Assembly (NCBI GenBank): GCA_963971405.1
Contig: OZ020492.1
Coordinates: 19,064,204-19,128,203, forward strand
Origin: Psococerastis gibbosa
Taxonomy: Eukaryota > Arthropoda > Insecta > Psocodea > Psocidae
Length of the DNA stretch: 64,000 nucleotides
Direction: 5' to 3'
Made by a program: the position numbers and the translations under genes. This document shows, one piece after another, positions 11,764-36,139 of the stretch (position 1 is the stretch's first letter; every line of letters begins with the position of its first letter). Under the pieces are notes generated by a model. It did no database searches. It was given only the letters and a program-made list of their open reading frames with translations, and was not told the origin of the DNA.

Positions 11764-12080
11764 TACATGATAGCAATAGCCGGCAGCCATACCAAGTTGA
11801 ATCCAGCGGACCAGAGCAGGTTCAAAGCTGCAGATAACTTGGTCGTGTGCACAGTGCCGGTAGGGAAACATGGTAGGACTTATCCTGGTCACCTCCGAAA
11901 TAATCGTGTGACTTCACTGTGTTTCCCAAGTGGTTCGGAATCCACTATAATCAGGAGGTCCACTGTCCTATGGGCTGGCATAGGACAGTCAAGTCAGAGT
12001 CGCTCTATGGGCCCAAATATGAGGCCTAAGCCGTTATTAACCCGACGAACACTACTACTACTACTACATGATAGCAATAG
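11764..12080 (+). mobile_element. Retroposed LINE-tail or SINE insertion with 16-bp target duplication
   Basis: The element spans 11780-12064, ends in an (ACT)n tail, and is flanked by the 16-bp direct repeat TACATGATAGCAATAG (11764-11779 and 12065-12080), the hallmark of target-primed reverse transcription. Its body shares blocks such as GGTTCGGAATCCACTATAAT with 38395-38620. It is too short and non-coding to be autonomous. Confidence 0.8.
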
Positions 12081-12494
12081 GAAAGCTTTGTGATAGTAGA
12101 AATTATAGATTCCGAGATAAGAACGGATTTGCATGTTTTGAAAGAAAGAAACGGCTTTTATTTTCCACATAGGTGAATGTGCCTTTCTGCCCACTTTAAA
12201 AACTTTTACATTTGCCGTCTCAAGCACATTATGCTATAAACGGAGGATATTTCCTTCGTTCGCTTGTTTTTAACCAATTTCAATTATTTTTTACAGTCTT
12301 GAGTGATATGCTCATCCCTCCGCACTCCCCACTCCCACAATGCAGCTCAGACACATGTTCCGAGACTTCTGCAGTTCATTGAATTGACAGCCAGCCATAT
12401 TTAATTGGACTACATCATACCAATCGAAAAGGGGCATTATCGGTGACATCACCAACAAGCCGTTGTTATTTCTGATTTTAAAAAATCCTTTTTA

Positions 12495-12960
12495 TGCTAG
12501 TATTGTATAATGAGTGTATACAGGCATCTACTCTTTTTCGTGTTAAATTTGTGTGTTGAGATTGAGGAACCGCTAATGTGGGTCTGACAAAATGTGTCTG
12601 TCTGTTGGTCCCTCCGTCTATCGGTCTGTCTGTCTGTCTGTTCTGTAACTCGATTTTGGGTCAAACTACTTGATAGAATGTGGTAAAATTCGGCATGTAG
12701 GATCACAAAAATATTGCCCAGGGCTATTTTTTATTTTTTTCGGATAACTGCAATAACTATCAAAAACGGCTTCAACGATTTTTTTTAAATTCACATGTTG
12801 TATTTTGAGACTTAGTAACAGTACATACAAAACCCACTAGGTCACATCCCCCTTGATAGTTTGGTTCTGGGTGTAACAAGAATCAAAATAAGGAACCGGT
12901 ACGAATGAACAGGTACATGCTTTCCTATTTATCAATTAGGATAGATACTGTAATCGTTCC
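12495..12960 (-). repeat. Dispersed repeat R, reverse copy with GTCT microsatellite
   Basis: Reverse-oriented R copy. It includes a run of GTCT units at about 12596-12640 followed by the phrase TTGGGTCAAACTACTTGATA, also seen in altered form at 36190. Confidence 0.5.
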
Positions 12961-13054
12961 TTGGTAAATGATTGTCCTAAGGTTAAAGATCTGGTGCCTC
13001 GAATTTCCCTATCTCTGTATGTGAGTATCCCTAACCACTGAATTGATCCATGAA

Positions 13055-13430
13055 ACGATTGCATAGTCAAGAATGGGCAGACCAATAAAATACGATACAA
13101 CACAGAAATAGTGGCCGGTTATGTTACACTGTGTATTGGGGCATGATTCATCCATAATTTATTCAACAAATAATTTTTTGGTGAAAACCAAATCTTTGTT
13201 TGGGTAATCAACCTTGCTCGGGTTTTTACTCTATTTAACACCGAAAACATACCTGAAGGAAGAAAGCACCAATAGAAAAATTCCGCAGAAAAATTATTAT
13301 TATTATTTTTTTTTAAAAAACGAAAATTGAGTATTTTTTTATTTTTTCCCCCAAGAACCAAACTATCAAGCAACCTATTAGATTTTGTTTACATTAATAA
13401 CGACTAAAATAAAATTGTAGGCTACCTGTA
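13055..13430 (+). repeat. Dispersed repeat R, partial copy
   Basis: Carries the phrases ACCAAATCTTTGTTTGGG, ACATACCTGAAGGAAG and TTCCGCAGAAAAATTATT in the same order as at 4250-4560. Confidence 0.55.
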
Positions 13431-13703
13431 TCATATTGCAACGGATAACCATTTGGCCACAGTTATGGAGTTATGGCCCACTCCTTCCATAACTGTCTTA
13501 ATTGATGGCAACATGCAAGACGATAAATGTCAAACAATGTATCTATCATGATTTAGAAAAACTTTTTTAAATTCTCTATTGACGGCTCATGTCTACGAAC
13601 AATATTTCCTTTAAAATTTCTTATGAAATCTTATGAAAATATATATTATATAGCAGCTATTAAATTTTCTCGGATGAAAATTGGGACTGGGCCCCAAAAT
13701 ATT

Positions 13704-13739
13704 ATCTTATCTTATCTAATCTAATCTTATCTGATCTAA
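13704..13739. repeat. ATCTT/ATCTA microsatellite
   Basis: Imperfect ATCTT and ATCTA units, immediately upstream of the coronin 5' region. Confidence 0.6.
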
Positions 13740-13785
13740 TTATGGAATCCGGCGTATCGCATTGTTCCAAATGTGCTTGGCATAG

Positions 13786-24728
<10,943 letters not shown>

Positions 24729-25650
24729 ATTTTACGACAGGTTTTCGCTTATTTTTAATGGCAAATTCTGAATCCCAGAAAGAGACTAAATTTTTGCTAC
24801 TGTATCTATCATAAAGATGCTTTATTTATGTGTTAATTGTTGCTTGCTTATGCTGCTGATCTGTTTAGTTAGTTCTCTTCTGTTCTCTTTTCTTCGTTAT
24901 GCTTAGTCGTTGATGTGCCCATACCCGAAATGTTGTATTTATTTTAACCTGATGGTGATTTCTGTATGTGAGGGGCACCGCATGAAAAGTAGGGAAGTGG
25001 AAGCTACTATAATTAAGGTTGTGTATTGTAGTAGTAATAGAGCTGCGCTTCCGCACCCAAAGTCGGACAGTTGAAGTTCAGAGTCTTAGTGGCATTTATT
25101 AATTGGCCCATGACATCTGTCTATCTACACATTGAGTATATGCCAATGGTTGTGACTCTTCGTAACTGTAAGCTTCTCTCATGTTGCATTTCTAGTCGTC
25201 GGGATATCTTCAGTACGGCACCAAATATCTAGCTCACTTGAGATTGGTTGCATGAAATTACCCTCAATTACAGTGCAGTGTTAATGTTAGGCCATTAATG
25301 GCTTTATCATCATTTAAAGGCGTCGAATTGTTTTAAAAATTGCTGTAAGGTTTTTCTCTTACTGGGATTCATGCCCTTTTACTGTATAAGTTTTTTAATA
25401 TGTTTACCTAGTACTTTATGTCTTACAGGTGCGTTTTTATAAACTATACTGTAATGCAATTGATTAATTTCTGTGGTTTAATTTGTGCTCAACTAACGCA
25501 AACTGCTTAACAAATCGCGATGCCAAAGAATATTAAATTTTAAGACGTTTAAAAGAATAGGGAAATTTGGCAGTTGCTGTGCTGACATTAACGGATCAGC
25601 CCTGAGTATTGATGGCATGATCTCAAAAATAAACCATTGAAATCGAAATT
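24729..25650 (+). other. Probable coronin 3' UTR
   Basis: No coding sequence. The first good polyadenylation signal after the stop is AATAAA at 25628-25633, followed by T/GT-rich sequence. Extent is inferred. Confidence 0.45.
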
Positions 25651-27589
25651 AATTGTTATGTAATATCATTTGGCTTGTAGTACTTCAATTTTAACTCTTA
25701 ATTTGAAGTCAATTGCCTACATTTCTGCATGACTCTGAAATTTCTGGTACTCCCGGGGTGAAATGTTTTATTGGTGGATATTGGACATCGTACTGGTTCC
25801 TCTTCCTACCGCAAGTGATCAAGGTATATAACCGTTATTTCGACTGGTCTTAGGGCCCGGCAAACGAGCTGCTCATACCAACCCTTCTGAACATCTCAAT
25901 GCCAACAAAATGAGCAGTTGAACCATAAGTCGCAGATTTAGATTACTGATGCACAGTTTAGTCTTTTCTTTAAGCCACCATGGGGATATTTATACCCTTC
26001 GGTAATAGCTTTCATTATTGTCACTGAGCATTAATGTACTTAAAGCATCTTGCATAAAGAAATTGAAAATCATCGTCTGTGTATCAGAAATTTCAGTCTG
26101 ACTTAAGGTTACAATACATCCTTTGAATAAGATAGCATTGAGGTTTTCATAAGATCTGGCTTGGGCCGTTTGATATCTGAGCCCTAAACCCTAGTGGCCA
26201 TTGTAGCCCTTCTGATTTATTGATGGTACTCATATTGGCAGAAATTGGCCTCGCCCATGATTCTGTAATGCGCCTCTCGGAGCCTGGTCAATTTCTTTGT
26301 TGCTGATGACCAGGTTCGCGTGTTTTACTATCTAGTAAAGATCACTTGCTGTTATTAATATGGGATATATTTGACAACCAACACCTGTGGACATTTTGTA
26401 CATTTAGTCAACTTAGTGGTTAATTCGCTGCAATACCGTTTGTAGTTGTGCTTCTTGTGCTCTCTCTTTCCTATAAAAAAGTGATTTGAATGTTATTTGA
26501 TGAAGAACGGTCAGGACCGGAAGCACTTTACTAGAAACCAGCTATTGTCTCAAATTTTTTTATAGATTGTTAAACATTTGTGTTAATTTATTGTTTGTTG
26601 TAAGGTGTGTTGGTGATTTGCATTTTGTAAATGTTGTGCAATGTTATAACTGTTCGATTCTGAACAAAAATTTTATGAAAGCTTTAATTATGTAACAATG
26701 GCATATCGCATATTCTTAACAAACATACATGAAAGAAGAGTGTTCGAGATTTTCAGTAAAAAAATAAAAAATGCCAATCAGCCGGAATTCAGACCATTCA
26801 ATTGGCCAAATCTTGCGAACATAAGGGTGCGTCTTTCATTAATTTATATATAGCAAAATTGTGTTCGTATAATTTATTTCTTTTTTTGCGGGTCACGTCA
26901 ATAGTCTCTTTGTTGATGCTCTCATGCTATAACCAGTCATATTGAAACTTCGTCCAATCCATTTAAATGCCGCAATTGGTTGGTGAGTTCATTTGTGATC
27001 CTTGTTACAACCTACGTATATGTGGTCCATATTGTATTATCATTATGATCTGTAATCGACTCCAGTTGCCCGGGTGTGATAAGTGAGCCCCTCTATTCCT
27101 GCAGTTTCAGTACCACTCCTCTGAAATCGTCCTCACTGTGGTTTCTGTATTTTTTCTATAACATTCTTCTGCTTTTTGTACCCTCTTTTTCCTCTTCCAC
27201 CCCTCTTCTTCGCGCATCCGTTCTCTTAACCGTTGCTGTCTCCATCTCACTATGCTCTTAACCAATGATTCCCCAGCACCAAAATTTCTTCTAATTGCTT
27301 TCATTCCTGATCCTACCCCTTCTAGTCTGTTCTCTGTTTTCTGATTGCATAGCATAAATTTCATGAACCCAAGCTCTTATCTTCGCAAGCTGTTTGTGAT
27401 GGCGTTTATGATTAAAATAATAATGTTAACTTAATAAATCGCTTGTTGCTGTAAATTGCTGTTGCCCGACCTTAAAGAGTCATTACTTTCATATGACCTT
27501 CATACGTTCTGTTGGGGATATTTGGTTGGCTTGGCTGACTTATATTCAACTAACTGTTATTGATTTGTACGCGAACTTGGTTATGTCGG
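25651..27589. other. No recognised feature
   Basis: AT-rich sequence downstream of coronin. Further AATAAA-like words occur (26762), so a longer 3' UTR is possible. Open frames near 27.1 kb are CT-rich chance frames. Confidence 0.4.
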
Positions 27590-27599
27590 GCTCCACCTG

Positions 27600-28310
27600 T
27601 TACAATGTGCCAGTGGTATGCATGTCCGAGATTGTATATTGTCTCTTGTAGCAGGCGTAGGTTGACATTGACGACCACTAAAGTAGACCAACATCAATTT
27701 CATTCCCTCGAATTCCCAAAAAGTGGTTGCCATGATTATTCCAGCCGATTGAGTGAACTTCTTTGAGGGTGGTGCCCCTTGCCACTCATGGATTCCTGCG
27801 TTGACTCTGGTTGATAGCGATAAACCCATGTTTCATCACCTGTAACTTTTTGGCTGAAAATGTCATCAGTATCACTTCTGCAGAGGGCCAAAATCTCATG
27901 CCAGCACGTAATACGATGTCGCTCTTGAACTAACCATTTTCATGCCCAGACAGTCATGGAAAATTAAGAAAAAATCTCCTCGGATACTCCAACAATTTCT
28001 GAAAGGTGTTTTTTCTATGAGCGAGCATTTCCAGCATCTAAATAGTTGACTATTTCCGCCATTTCTGGTGTGACTACTTTAACAAGTCGCCCAGGCCTAG
28101 GGTCATCTCCAATCGATACTCAGCCTTGTTTATAAAGATTGTGGCACTTGTAAACCGTGGTTTTACGGGAGGAAGTGTCTTCATCGGCTGAACACGTCTC
28201 TTTCAAAATGGTTTCTGGTTTCTTTCCTTGCTTAGTAAAAATCTAATGACTGCGTGGTACCTACACGATATTTTCCATTTCGCGTGATTCATTGCGCTTC
28301 CCCTCACTTC
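27600..28310 (-). pseudogene. Decayed mariner transposase
   Basis: Read on the minus strand with several frame breaks. An N-terminal block has VVTPEMAEIVNYLDAGNA. The first catalytic block reads VTGDETWVYRYQPES, with the first aspartate in TGDE. Next come PPSKKFTQSAGIIMATTFWE and LVYFSG, where mariners have LVDF, so the second aspartate appears lost. No inverted ends found. It is unrelated in copy history to the element at 2492. Confidence 0.75.
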
Positions 28311-31300
28311 TTCAGCAATATAACCAAAAGTTATTAATTTGAGCAGATGATAATTTTATTTATGTTTGCAGTGAGTTGACAAACGAATGAAGTAAACGTG
28401 GAATTTTTAACTTGTTTTTTAAGTACTCCATTCCACGGACGTAAAACCCCATTCCAATTCAAAGTAATAAACTCATGTTAAAAGCTGTCAAACATTTATT
28501 TCTTTTCATCACTTGTATCATAGTTGCATCATTACTTTGGGGATTCCTCAATAAGTCATCACTATATTTCGTGGTTAAACCAACGGAATCCACCCTAGTA
28601 TAGAGACATTTAATTGGCGAGAATAATCCCATAATCGGTGTGAAGTTGCTTAAGGCTGTATTAAACCATTGTGAAAGGAGTTATTTTATACGACTAAAAC
28701 TTGTACGGAAGTCATACTTCGTCATCTATTATCGAACTTTTAATCATACACCTGCAACTTATGCACATGAAAATGCAGCATGCTGCAATTCAATAAGTTA
28801 TTATTTTTTTAATACTGCAATCGAGAAAACTGGGTCCATTATCATGTTGGATTCCATTGAAAGTGTGCCTGACTGTCACATGATGCTGTTGTATATTTAT
28901 GCCAGCTTCACTTTTTTATGTAGCATATCACATATTTATATATGCAAAACTTCTATTATGATTACCTTGACTCAGCTTTTATTCGATTAATACAGGTAAC
29001 GGAACGGAAAATATAAAGTTGTCGTTTTTAACCAAATAAATACGGTGACCGGGTTTTTTATAGCAAGATTTTAATTCAAACTGACATTTTTAATTTTTTT
29101 ATTTTATTTATTATTTTATTAATTTAATTAGCAGGATTATTGTTGCTGCCTGAAGTTTGAAGAATGATTGACTTCGAGCATATGTAAACTAACTAGACAG
29201 TTGCTAAAGAGTAATTTTTTTAAAGTTAGCAGACCCATGTAATGTGGAGAGTGGTTACTTGAGATTACTGGTCAGAATGCCACAAAGCATCGTAGCATAT
29301 TTCAGTAGCTCACATTAAAAACTATACAGTTATAATAGTAAATCAATATTATCGGATTGCCTGAATTATCAATCTTGGGCGCGGATCGATTTATTGCACT
29401 ATTACTTCACTCCTATTTGTGTGGTTTATTAGTATAAGTATTTCTTGTTTATTTTATATTTGTATTATTGTCTAAAATAAGCTGGTGAAATACAGGGTTT
29501 CACTTTATTAGAATCCAAGCCTTTCAAAACAATTTATTGGCAAAACAGGCGTCGATAATGTAACAAACAGGCAACTTATGCCCAATACACGCACATGTTT
29601 ATCATTGTAAGAAAGAAACCTCTATATTCTGATAACCTGTTCCCCTGCAGTGTTACCTTTTGTTTCAGACCAGAGTTAAAAATGATTATTATTATTATTA
29701 TTTTTGTTTGCTAAGTATCACTAAATTGGAAAAATGTTTTCAGTAGCCAGGTTCTTCTTTCGTGGAGAAATCTCAACATTTTTATTTGTTCCACTATTGT
29801 TTTATTGACTACAATTAAGTAGATCTACTTTACTACCAATTATTTTAATCACGCCTTCAAACTTTCTTACTAATCTGCGTTAGTTTTCATTGTGCCTTAG
29901 TAATAATATTCGTGGCTACTATTGGCTTATTTATGTCAACTGTGAGAGTTCATGGTTTGTTTTCAAACTGACTTAAACTAATTATGACAAAAAAAAAAAA
30001 AAAAAAAAATAGATTACTCGTGACTTCGTGGTATTTCATTTTAATGAACAACCAATATATTAGTGTTTTAATGAAACTTATTATAATGACTAGAGTAAGT
30101 ATAACCCATTAAGAAATTAATTATGTCAAAGAAACCCACTAATGTTAGTACTGTACAAAACTTAAGCTCGCTTTTGGCAAGCACTGCTATCTACTGAAAG
30201 AACCCGCTATTTCGGTTTCTTTAACAAAGTCAATGTCTTATACAATAGATTATTTGGGTTTTACGAACTCTAGTTAGTTGACAAAATTTGATAATTATCT
30301 TACACGGTTGACTGTAAGAAAATTAACCAGTATCAGCATATTTTACAGCACCTGTTCAATTCCTGGTGAAATAAAATAGTCCTCTGTCTATAACGTTAAA
30401 TTTTTGTCAAGTTCATTTAAGTCAGGTTTTACACAGTTATTACCCATAAAGTCGGTGTTTTTTCAAGTGAGATATTTTAGGAGTTGGTGCAAATAATTTG
30501 TTGCAGGGGACTTGCTGTGGTCTCCCTGTTATAAATTAATTAAAATACGGTGCCTTCTTTTGTATTTCGTAACCTCGTAACCATTTCTTAAATGTTTCGC
30601 ATTTAGAATTTGATTAGTAGTGGTGCTCTCCTTTTTGAAATGTATTAAAAGATGTCGTACCTACTGAAGGGACTGAGTCTCCTTGCTCTCTTCTATTCTC
30701 TCGCTTTCTCTTCTAATACCCAAGTGTCTTTCATACCTTCCCCGGATGTTACAACACGGTTGTAAAATTCATGCATGCTTAATCGAGAATTTATTATATC
30801 ACTATTGTTTTGGAAATTGATTTTCCATGGAATGGATATGTAAAAAATGGAATTAACTTGATGTTGATGTTTCAGAGTATACATTTAGCCAAACAAAACA
30901 GGAATATGAATGCAAGTCATGTTCCGCTCAGTACATTTGATATTAATTAATTTTTTCGAATTGCACTTTTCGAAACATGCAATTATGAAGATATGAATTA
31001 GCCCTGGATTTGCATGCATTTTTTTAAAACCAATTTCAAAAAAATTTGTGATACAATGAATGCGCCCTAACCGACTATAAAAAGTGGATATAATTGCATT
31101 GTTGTGTCCAGTTGTTATTTTCATTTTAGAAATTTATTATAATTTAATAAAATAATATATACATATATATCTATATAATAAATAATGATTATCATTAATT
31201 ACTTTAATTTTGGCATAAGCCACCATAGGGGAGTTAGGGCCTGATGGCCCTATCTCATATGTTCTGTAATTAATAATGTGCGTTTTAATTTTATCCGTAA

Positions 31301-34300
31301 AATACTACATAATTCAATTTTATTTCTTTTTTGCGATCGAAACATCTCATGACATATTGTATTTTATTTCAAGTGAAGTTTATATAGCCTATTACTCAGT
31401 CTCGAGCAGTGTGTATGATAGTTTTGCTTTTGTGTATATTCGATTAATGGTGATTGAAATACCATATTGCTGCTGGAGTCTCCCTTTTCAAGGATTTCAC
31501 TAATTAAAGGAATTTGCGCTGTTGCCTGTTTCTGAGTTTGTCTTACGGACTCTGACACTTTGTGACCTCCATATTTTACCAGTGAGAACCTGACCCTTAA
31601 GAGATGTATCTCGTTAATAAGTTTAAAGTGGGTCATTTTCCAGCCGTTCACTCTGCATGTCCAAAACAGTTATGAGACATTGTTTGGAACTCTTTTTCTC
31701 CCTATTGCTCTCTTTTGCTTTCTAATAATTTTACTTTGGAAGGCAAGTGGAGTGGACCGTCCGTCAAAGTACCAAACTGTGAAGTATGTACCTATATCAG
31801 CATAAATTCCGTTATGATCGGGAAAGTACTGTTTCTGCATTGGCCATTAAGATGAAATCAGACGCCTCACTGTCCGCTGTATGAAATTAAACTTCACAGG
31901 AAAACCCGTTCGTGGAGCTGTCAATGGTACGACATATATTTAAAATGTTATTTTAATGTATTGACGGCAATAGTTATAATAATATGGAAGACGTGAAAAT
32001 TCGGCGCATATTACTGTTCTAATTACGCCCACATACTATAACATGAAAATGCATGGGTACATTTGTTCTAATTCCTATCATTTCTGCAATAAATACGTCC
32101 TGTGAAATTTTAAAAACACGCAATTTGCTCTTAAAGAGGCGTTACAATATTTTAATGTTACATGCTGCCATAGTGAGCAGATAAAGTGCAAAAAGCTGTT
32201 CTTGTTAGAGAATGTTGTCAATCGTCATAGGACCCGTATGAGTAAAGGGTTTCCTCGCTATAGACGTTAAATGTTGTATTAATAGGCGGGCTATTTTCAA
32301 AGCATGAAACTTTACCATCTGTATTGCGTACCCATTGTGTAAAAAAAAACACCAATTAATAATTTACAAGGGACAGCAATATCTCATTCTTCAAGGTATT
32401 TGCTTAGCGACCGAACAAAAATGTGTCGACCAAACGTTTCATTGAATACTTCGCCTTGTAAGTGTGTGAATTTAACTTACTTGCTTACTTGTAACTATTT
32501 ATTAAGTTTTCTTTGTTGTATTTCTCAAGTACTTTCGTACAAAGGACTTAGCTTAATTTAACTTTTTCACTATTTTATGTAAGGACATTTTAAAATGAGT
32601 GTGTTCAAATTACAGTAATAAATTGTTATTCTGATGCCTTTATATTGCGCTATTATTGTTTGGACTAACTAGGGATGTTTTGCACCTCGCATCGCAACCC
32701 AACGGCCAAATTGGTTGAAATGATATTTCCTCTAGCCGGGACTATAACCCCTTGCTCTGGATTAGCTCAGTTCGCAGAGAAGTGGACTATTAAACGGTAG
32801 ACATGACCAAAATAAAATATTTTCCATCAGGCGTGAGTTCAACCCACCCGATGAACGAGTATACCTTACCTTCACCGGTAGAGGAAAGAAGTTGCCGTTG
32901 GGCATATTGCATATTGCTATTGCAAAACAACGCAGCAGTGGTCAAGAGAGAGGATTCTCTACCAGTTAGCTGGTCGTTTTTAGATTCGAACTCGGTACCC
33001 GGATACGGCTTATTAATTTAATAATTTCTTCAATTATTGTACAAAATTCATTATAACGAACGAAAAGTAAAATCAAAGCAATAAATTAATGTAAAATAAA
33101 GTAAAGGCGTAGCTTAGGTAATATAATAAAATTAAATGGAAAGTGGCTTGGACAAACTGCTTTACAGATATGAGGCATTGCCTTCAATAGATAGTAGTGG
33201 GTTTAATCGATTTAAAAAACGATAAATAATGGAGTTTTGACCCCAATCTTTCAGAAATTTAGTAATTTAAATATATACTATTGAAATTGCCCTTTAATGA
33301 GTTCATAGCGTCGTAATAAATAAACAAAGTCATCTAGGCAGTGGTATTTCATATTTTGTCCCGTTTGTCTATAATCCGTTGGTTACGATTAACTTAGAGA
33401 AACAAGAAAGTGCTCATCTTTTTAAAGAACCGAGTGAACTTGTATATGCTTTTCTAATTATGATTTAGTGTAGGTACCGGGAAATATGAGTACCTAGTAC
33501 CATGATAAATATAATTGCCCTAAGGCTAAATTTCAACCCCCCCCCCCCCCCCGATCATTCTTAATAATGGGTTAATTGTAAGAGTGGGCCGAAAGGCCCA
33601 AAATTCGCCCATATGGAAAATAAAGACAATTCTTCCTTCTTTCTTTCTTATCATAAAGCCCTGGACTTATTGATGGGGCACAATTTGATAGTGTAAAATG
33701 GACAGACCAATATACAGAAATAGCATTCAATAATAAATACAATGCATTGGTTAATAAATAGGTAGTCCATAATTGTTCAAATCCAAGTAATATTGGAAAC
33801 TTAAAATAAATGTTCAATGACTGAGTCATGGAAATTGTAATCTAGCCCCAATGAATTTCTTTAGTGCAGTAATGATAAGTCACCCAAATTTCATGTAGGC
33901 CTAGTGAAAAAATGGCTATTCTAAAAAGATTACTGTCCGGAATATTATACAAACTTTATAATTTCAGTATGAAGTAATTCATCAAATCAAATCAAATGTA
34001 CGAGTATTTAACTCTATCTCAAAGTACAGGTTACATATCAACAATTCCCAGCCCCAAATGTTCCTAGGGATGTGCTTGGGGAGGGAACATAACATACTAG
34101 ACTAAATTCAATTCTAAAACAATAACATGTGTGCCTGAAATGGATAATAATGGTATACAAGTATCAATTCTGCAACCATATGAATCACACCTTTTTATTG
34201 CTTTCATAGTAAATTAAAATAAAAAATAGTGTCATGGAGGAAAGCCAGAAAAACTGTTGAAAGCTTCCGACAACGGTATAAAGTTCACGGGTACATTTTA

Positions 34301-34362
34301 AAAATACCTCGAAATCCAGTTTTCCAGCAGCGCAATCTTTGCTCTGCTATAGCTTCGACAGT
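28311..34362. other. Long gene-free AT-rich stretch
   Basis: No gene supported. It contains an A run at about 29985-30009, SINE-A 3' scraps at 31213-31262 (GGGGAGTTAGGGCCTGATGG), a C run at 33537-33552, and a repeat 3' end at 33570-33645 (CCATATGGAAAATAAAGACA) also seen at 37068-37125. The minus-strand frame at 31364-31651 and the plus-strand frame at 28640-28990 lack recognisable domains. Confidence 0.4.
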
Positions 34363-34560
34363 CAGGACATGTAGATTAGTGGTAAGGACTCTGACTTTCA
34401 CCCGCAAGGTTGTTGGTTCGAGTCCCAAACTTGCTACATTTTCTGGCCATGCTTCGGAGGGCGTGTAAAGCAGGCGGTCCCAGGCCTTCCTAGTTGAGTG
34501 TGTAAGAGAAGGCTTTATAGCCCTAACTCCGCTAGGTTGGCATAGTAATAAAACAAAAAG
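34363..34560 (+). mobile_element. SINE-A: tRNA-Glu-derived SINE, most complete copy
   Basis: The head resembles tRNA-Glu: box A region TAGATTAGTGGTAAGG, the anticodon-arm phrase CTTTCACCCGC, and a perfect box B GGTTCGAGTCC (34415-34425). A tRNA-unrelated body (AGCAGGCGGTCCCAGGCC) follows, with a 3' block CCTAACTCCGCTAGGTTGG and an AATAAAAC tail. Other copies: 24243 and 59015 (reverse), plus 3' scraps at 31213, 37292 and 53262. It is not a tRNA gene, because the acceptor stem is not paired. Confidence 0.85.
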
Positions 34561-34723
34561 TCATTATTTATTTATTTGAATGGTTCGTTTTGACCAATTT
34601 GTTTAATTTCGTCAAGAAATTTCAAATTTTATTATCTATCACTCAATGCTCACAAATCTAAACGTGAAATGTGAAAATCCATAATTAAAATCAGTTACCC
34701 CGCTCTCTGTCTCAACATCGATT

Positions 34724-34867
34724 GGGCGCATATTCCCCCTACGTCAATAGTCAATAGTAAATGTGGTATTGACGTGGTAGCAGACATTTTTAGACTGTCT
34801 TTAATGTCTGCTACCACGTCAATACCACATTTACTATTGACTATTGACGTAGGTGGAATATGCGCCT
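34724..34867. mobile_element. Near-perfect foldback element (145-bp hairpin)
   Basis: Arms of 65 bp (34724-34788 and 34803-34867) match except at two positions near the outer ends; the loop is 14 bp. The outer ends read GGCGCATATTCC, linking it to the MITE at 801. The inner phrase GACGTGGTAGCAGACATT is also inside that MITE's arms. No coding capacity. Confidence 0.85.
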
Positions 34868-36134
34868 AAGTGTTGGATTATCTGCATTGGCTCCCGCCAT
34901 ATGCCGACGAGCTTGAATTTCCCACGCTGCTTCAGTAGTTGGAAATTTAGTTACGATATCTCTGAAGTATGAAGAAACCAGTTCATTTCAGTACATTCAT
35001 TCATTCATTTCTGTCAATCTGAACCTGAAACTTAGGGGTAGCTCTTTGGTATAGTAACCTGTTAAATAAACAATTGGAAGGGGGAAGCTTTTTAAGTCTA
35101 AAAATCATTCATCTCACGAAAAATCAATCGTAGAGTTGTGAAATTGTACTGAGCATTTTGAAATATGAGATATGCGTTCCTTTCGAACACAGATTTGTCT
35201 CAATTACGGAATTTTATTTGCTTGAACAAAAAAAAGTTTGGTTTGGCAGTCCCGAGGAAGGAGATCTTGAATTGAGGCCAATTGGTGTAAGTGACGGTCA
35301 CATGTCATAAATCGAAACGTAGACGAGCATTCCTTCTAATTTAACGACGATTTCTTTATTTTTGACGGCTTTTGGCTCTACGAAAGTAAGGCTACCATTT
35401 TTATTTTGCAAGAAAACGGGACACCTATGGGCAAGGCCGTTTCTAGAATTGTTCCAAGAGGTGGAGGGGGGGGGGGGTTGAAATTAGTTTCGTGGTGTTC
35501 ATTCCCATGTAAAGTAGGCCATAGCTCACTAAAATTGGCCTACCGACGCAGCAGAATAATTTTTTTTTCACCTTTTTTAGTGTAGGTACATTTTAGACTA
35601 TTTTGTAAGTTTGCCCCCGTCCGCCCTGTCCCATCTTCCTTTTGGTATTTGGCATTTATATTATAAGCCACTAATAAGGGTCTTCACAATGTCGGTGTTA
35701 TCGAGTTAAAAGTGTTATTCATGTTAACAGTTAGCACACAATCGTGAGTGCATTGGAATGGGTGGGGTGTTATGCTAAATCGAAATATTTGACACAGTAA
35801 ACAACGTGGTAGTAGTCAGGACGTCCGTGTGATTTTAAAGAAATGTTTCAAATTGTTTCAAATTGAGGATTGCACTTAAATAATTTTCATGGGTTCTGTG
35901 GACCTGTTATTAGCACGTAAGTTAATGTTAGTTGTATTTTTCAAGGGTAAGATATTTTGTATTTAAATTATTTATTTATTTATTTTTACAGTCTGTTATG
36001 TGTCATCTGGCCCTACAGATATTGTGTATTTCTGTTACAATACCGTATACGTTTTTGATTGATTTTTGATTGATGTTTTATTTTTTTAATAATAATTTTT
36101 AGGCGCGGGACTCTTTCGAGTGTTTGCGCCGAGA
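34868..36134. other. No gene recognised
   Basis: AT-rich. Near 35433 the phrase CAAGGCCGTTTCTAG followed by a G run (35467-35478) looks like one hAT-type end, but no partner end was found. Confidence 0.35.
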
Positions 36135-36139
36135 GATTG

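Noticed and set aside
29985..30009. Poly(A) run as evidence of a processed pseudogene
   Set aside because: No coding or repeat body and no target duplication found upstream.
31364..31651. 95-codon minus-strand ORF resembling a conserved peptide
   Set aside because: No splice sites or known family, and AT-rich context; not separable from chance.
34363..34430. tRNA-Glu gene
   Set aside because: No paired acceptor stem or terminator. The sequence continues into a SINE body repeated elsewhere.
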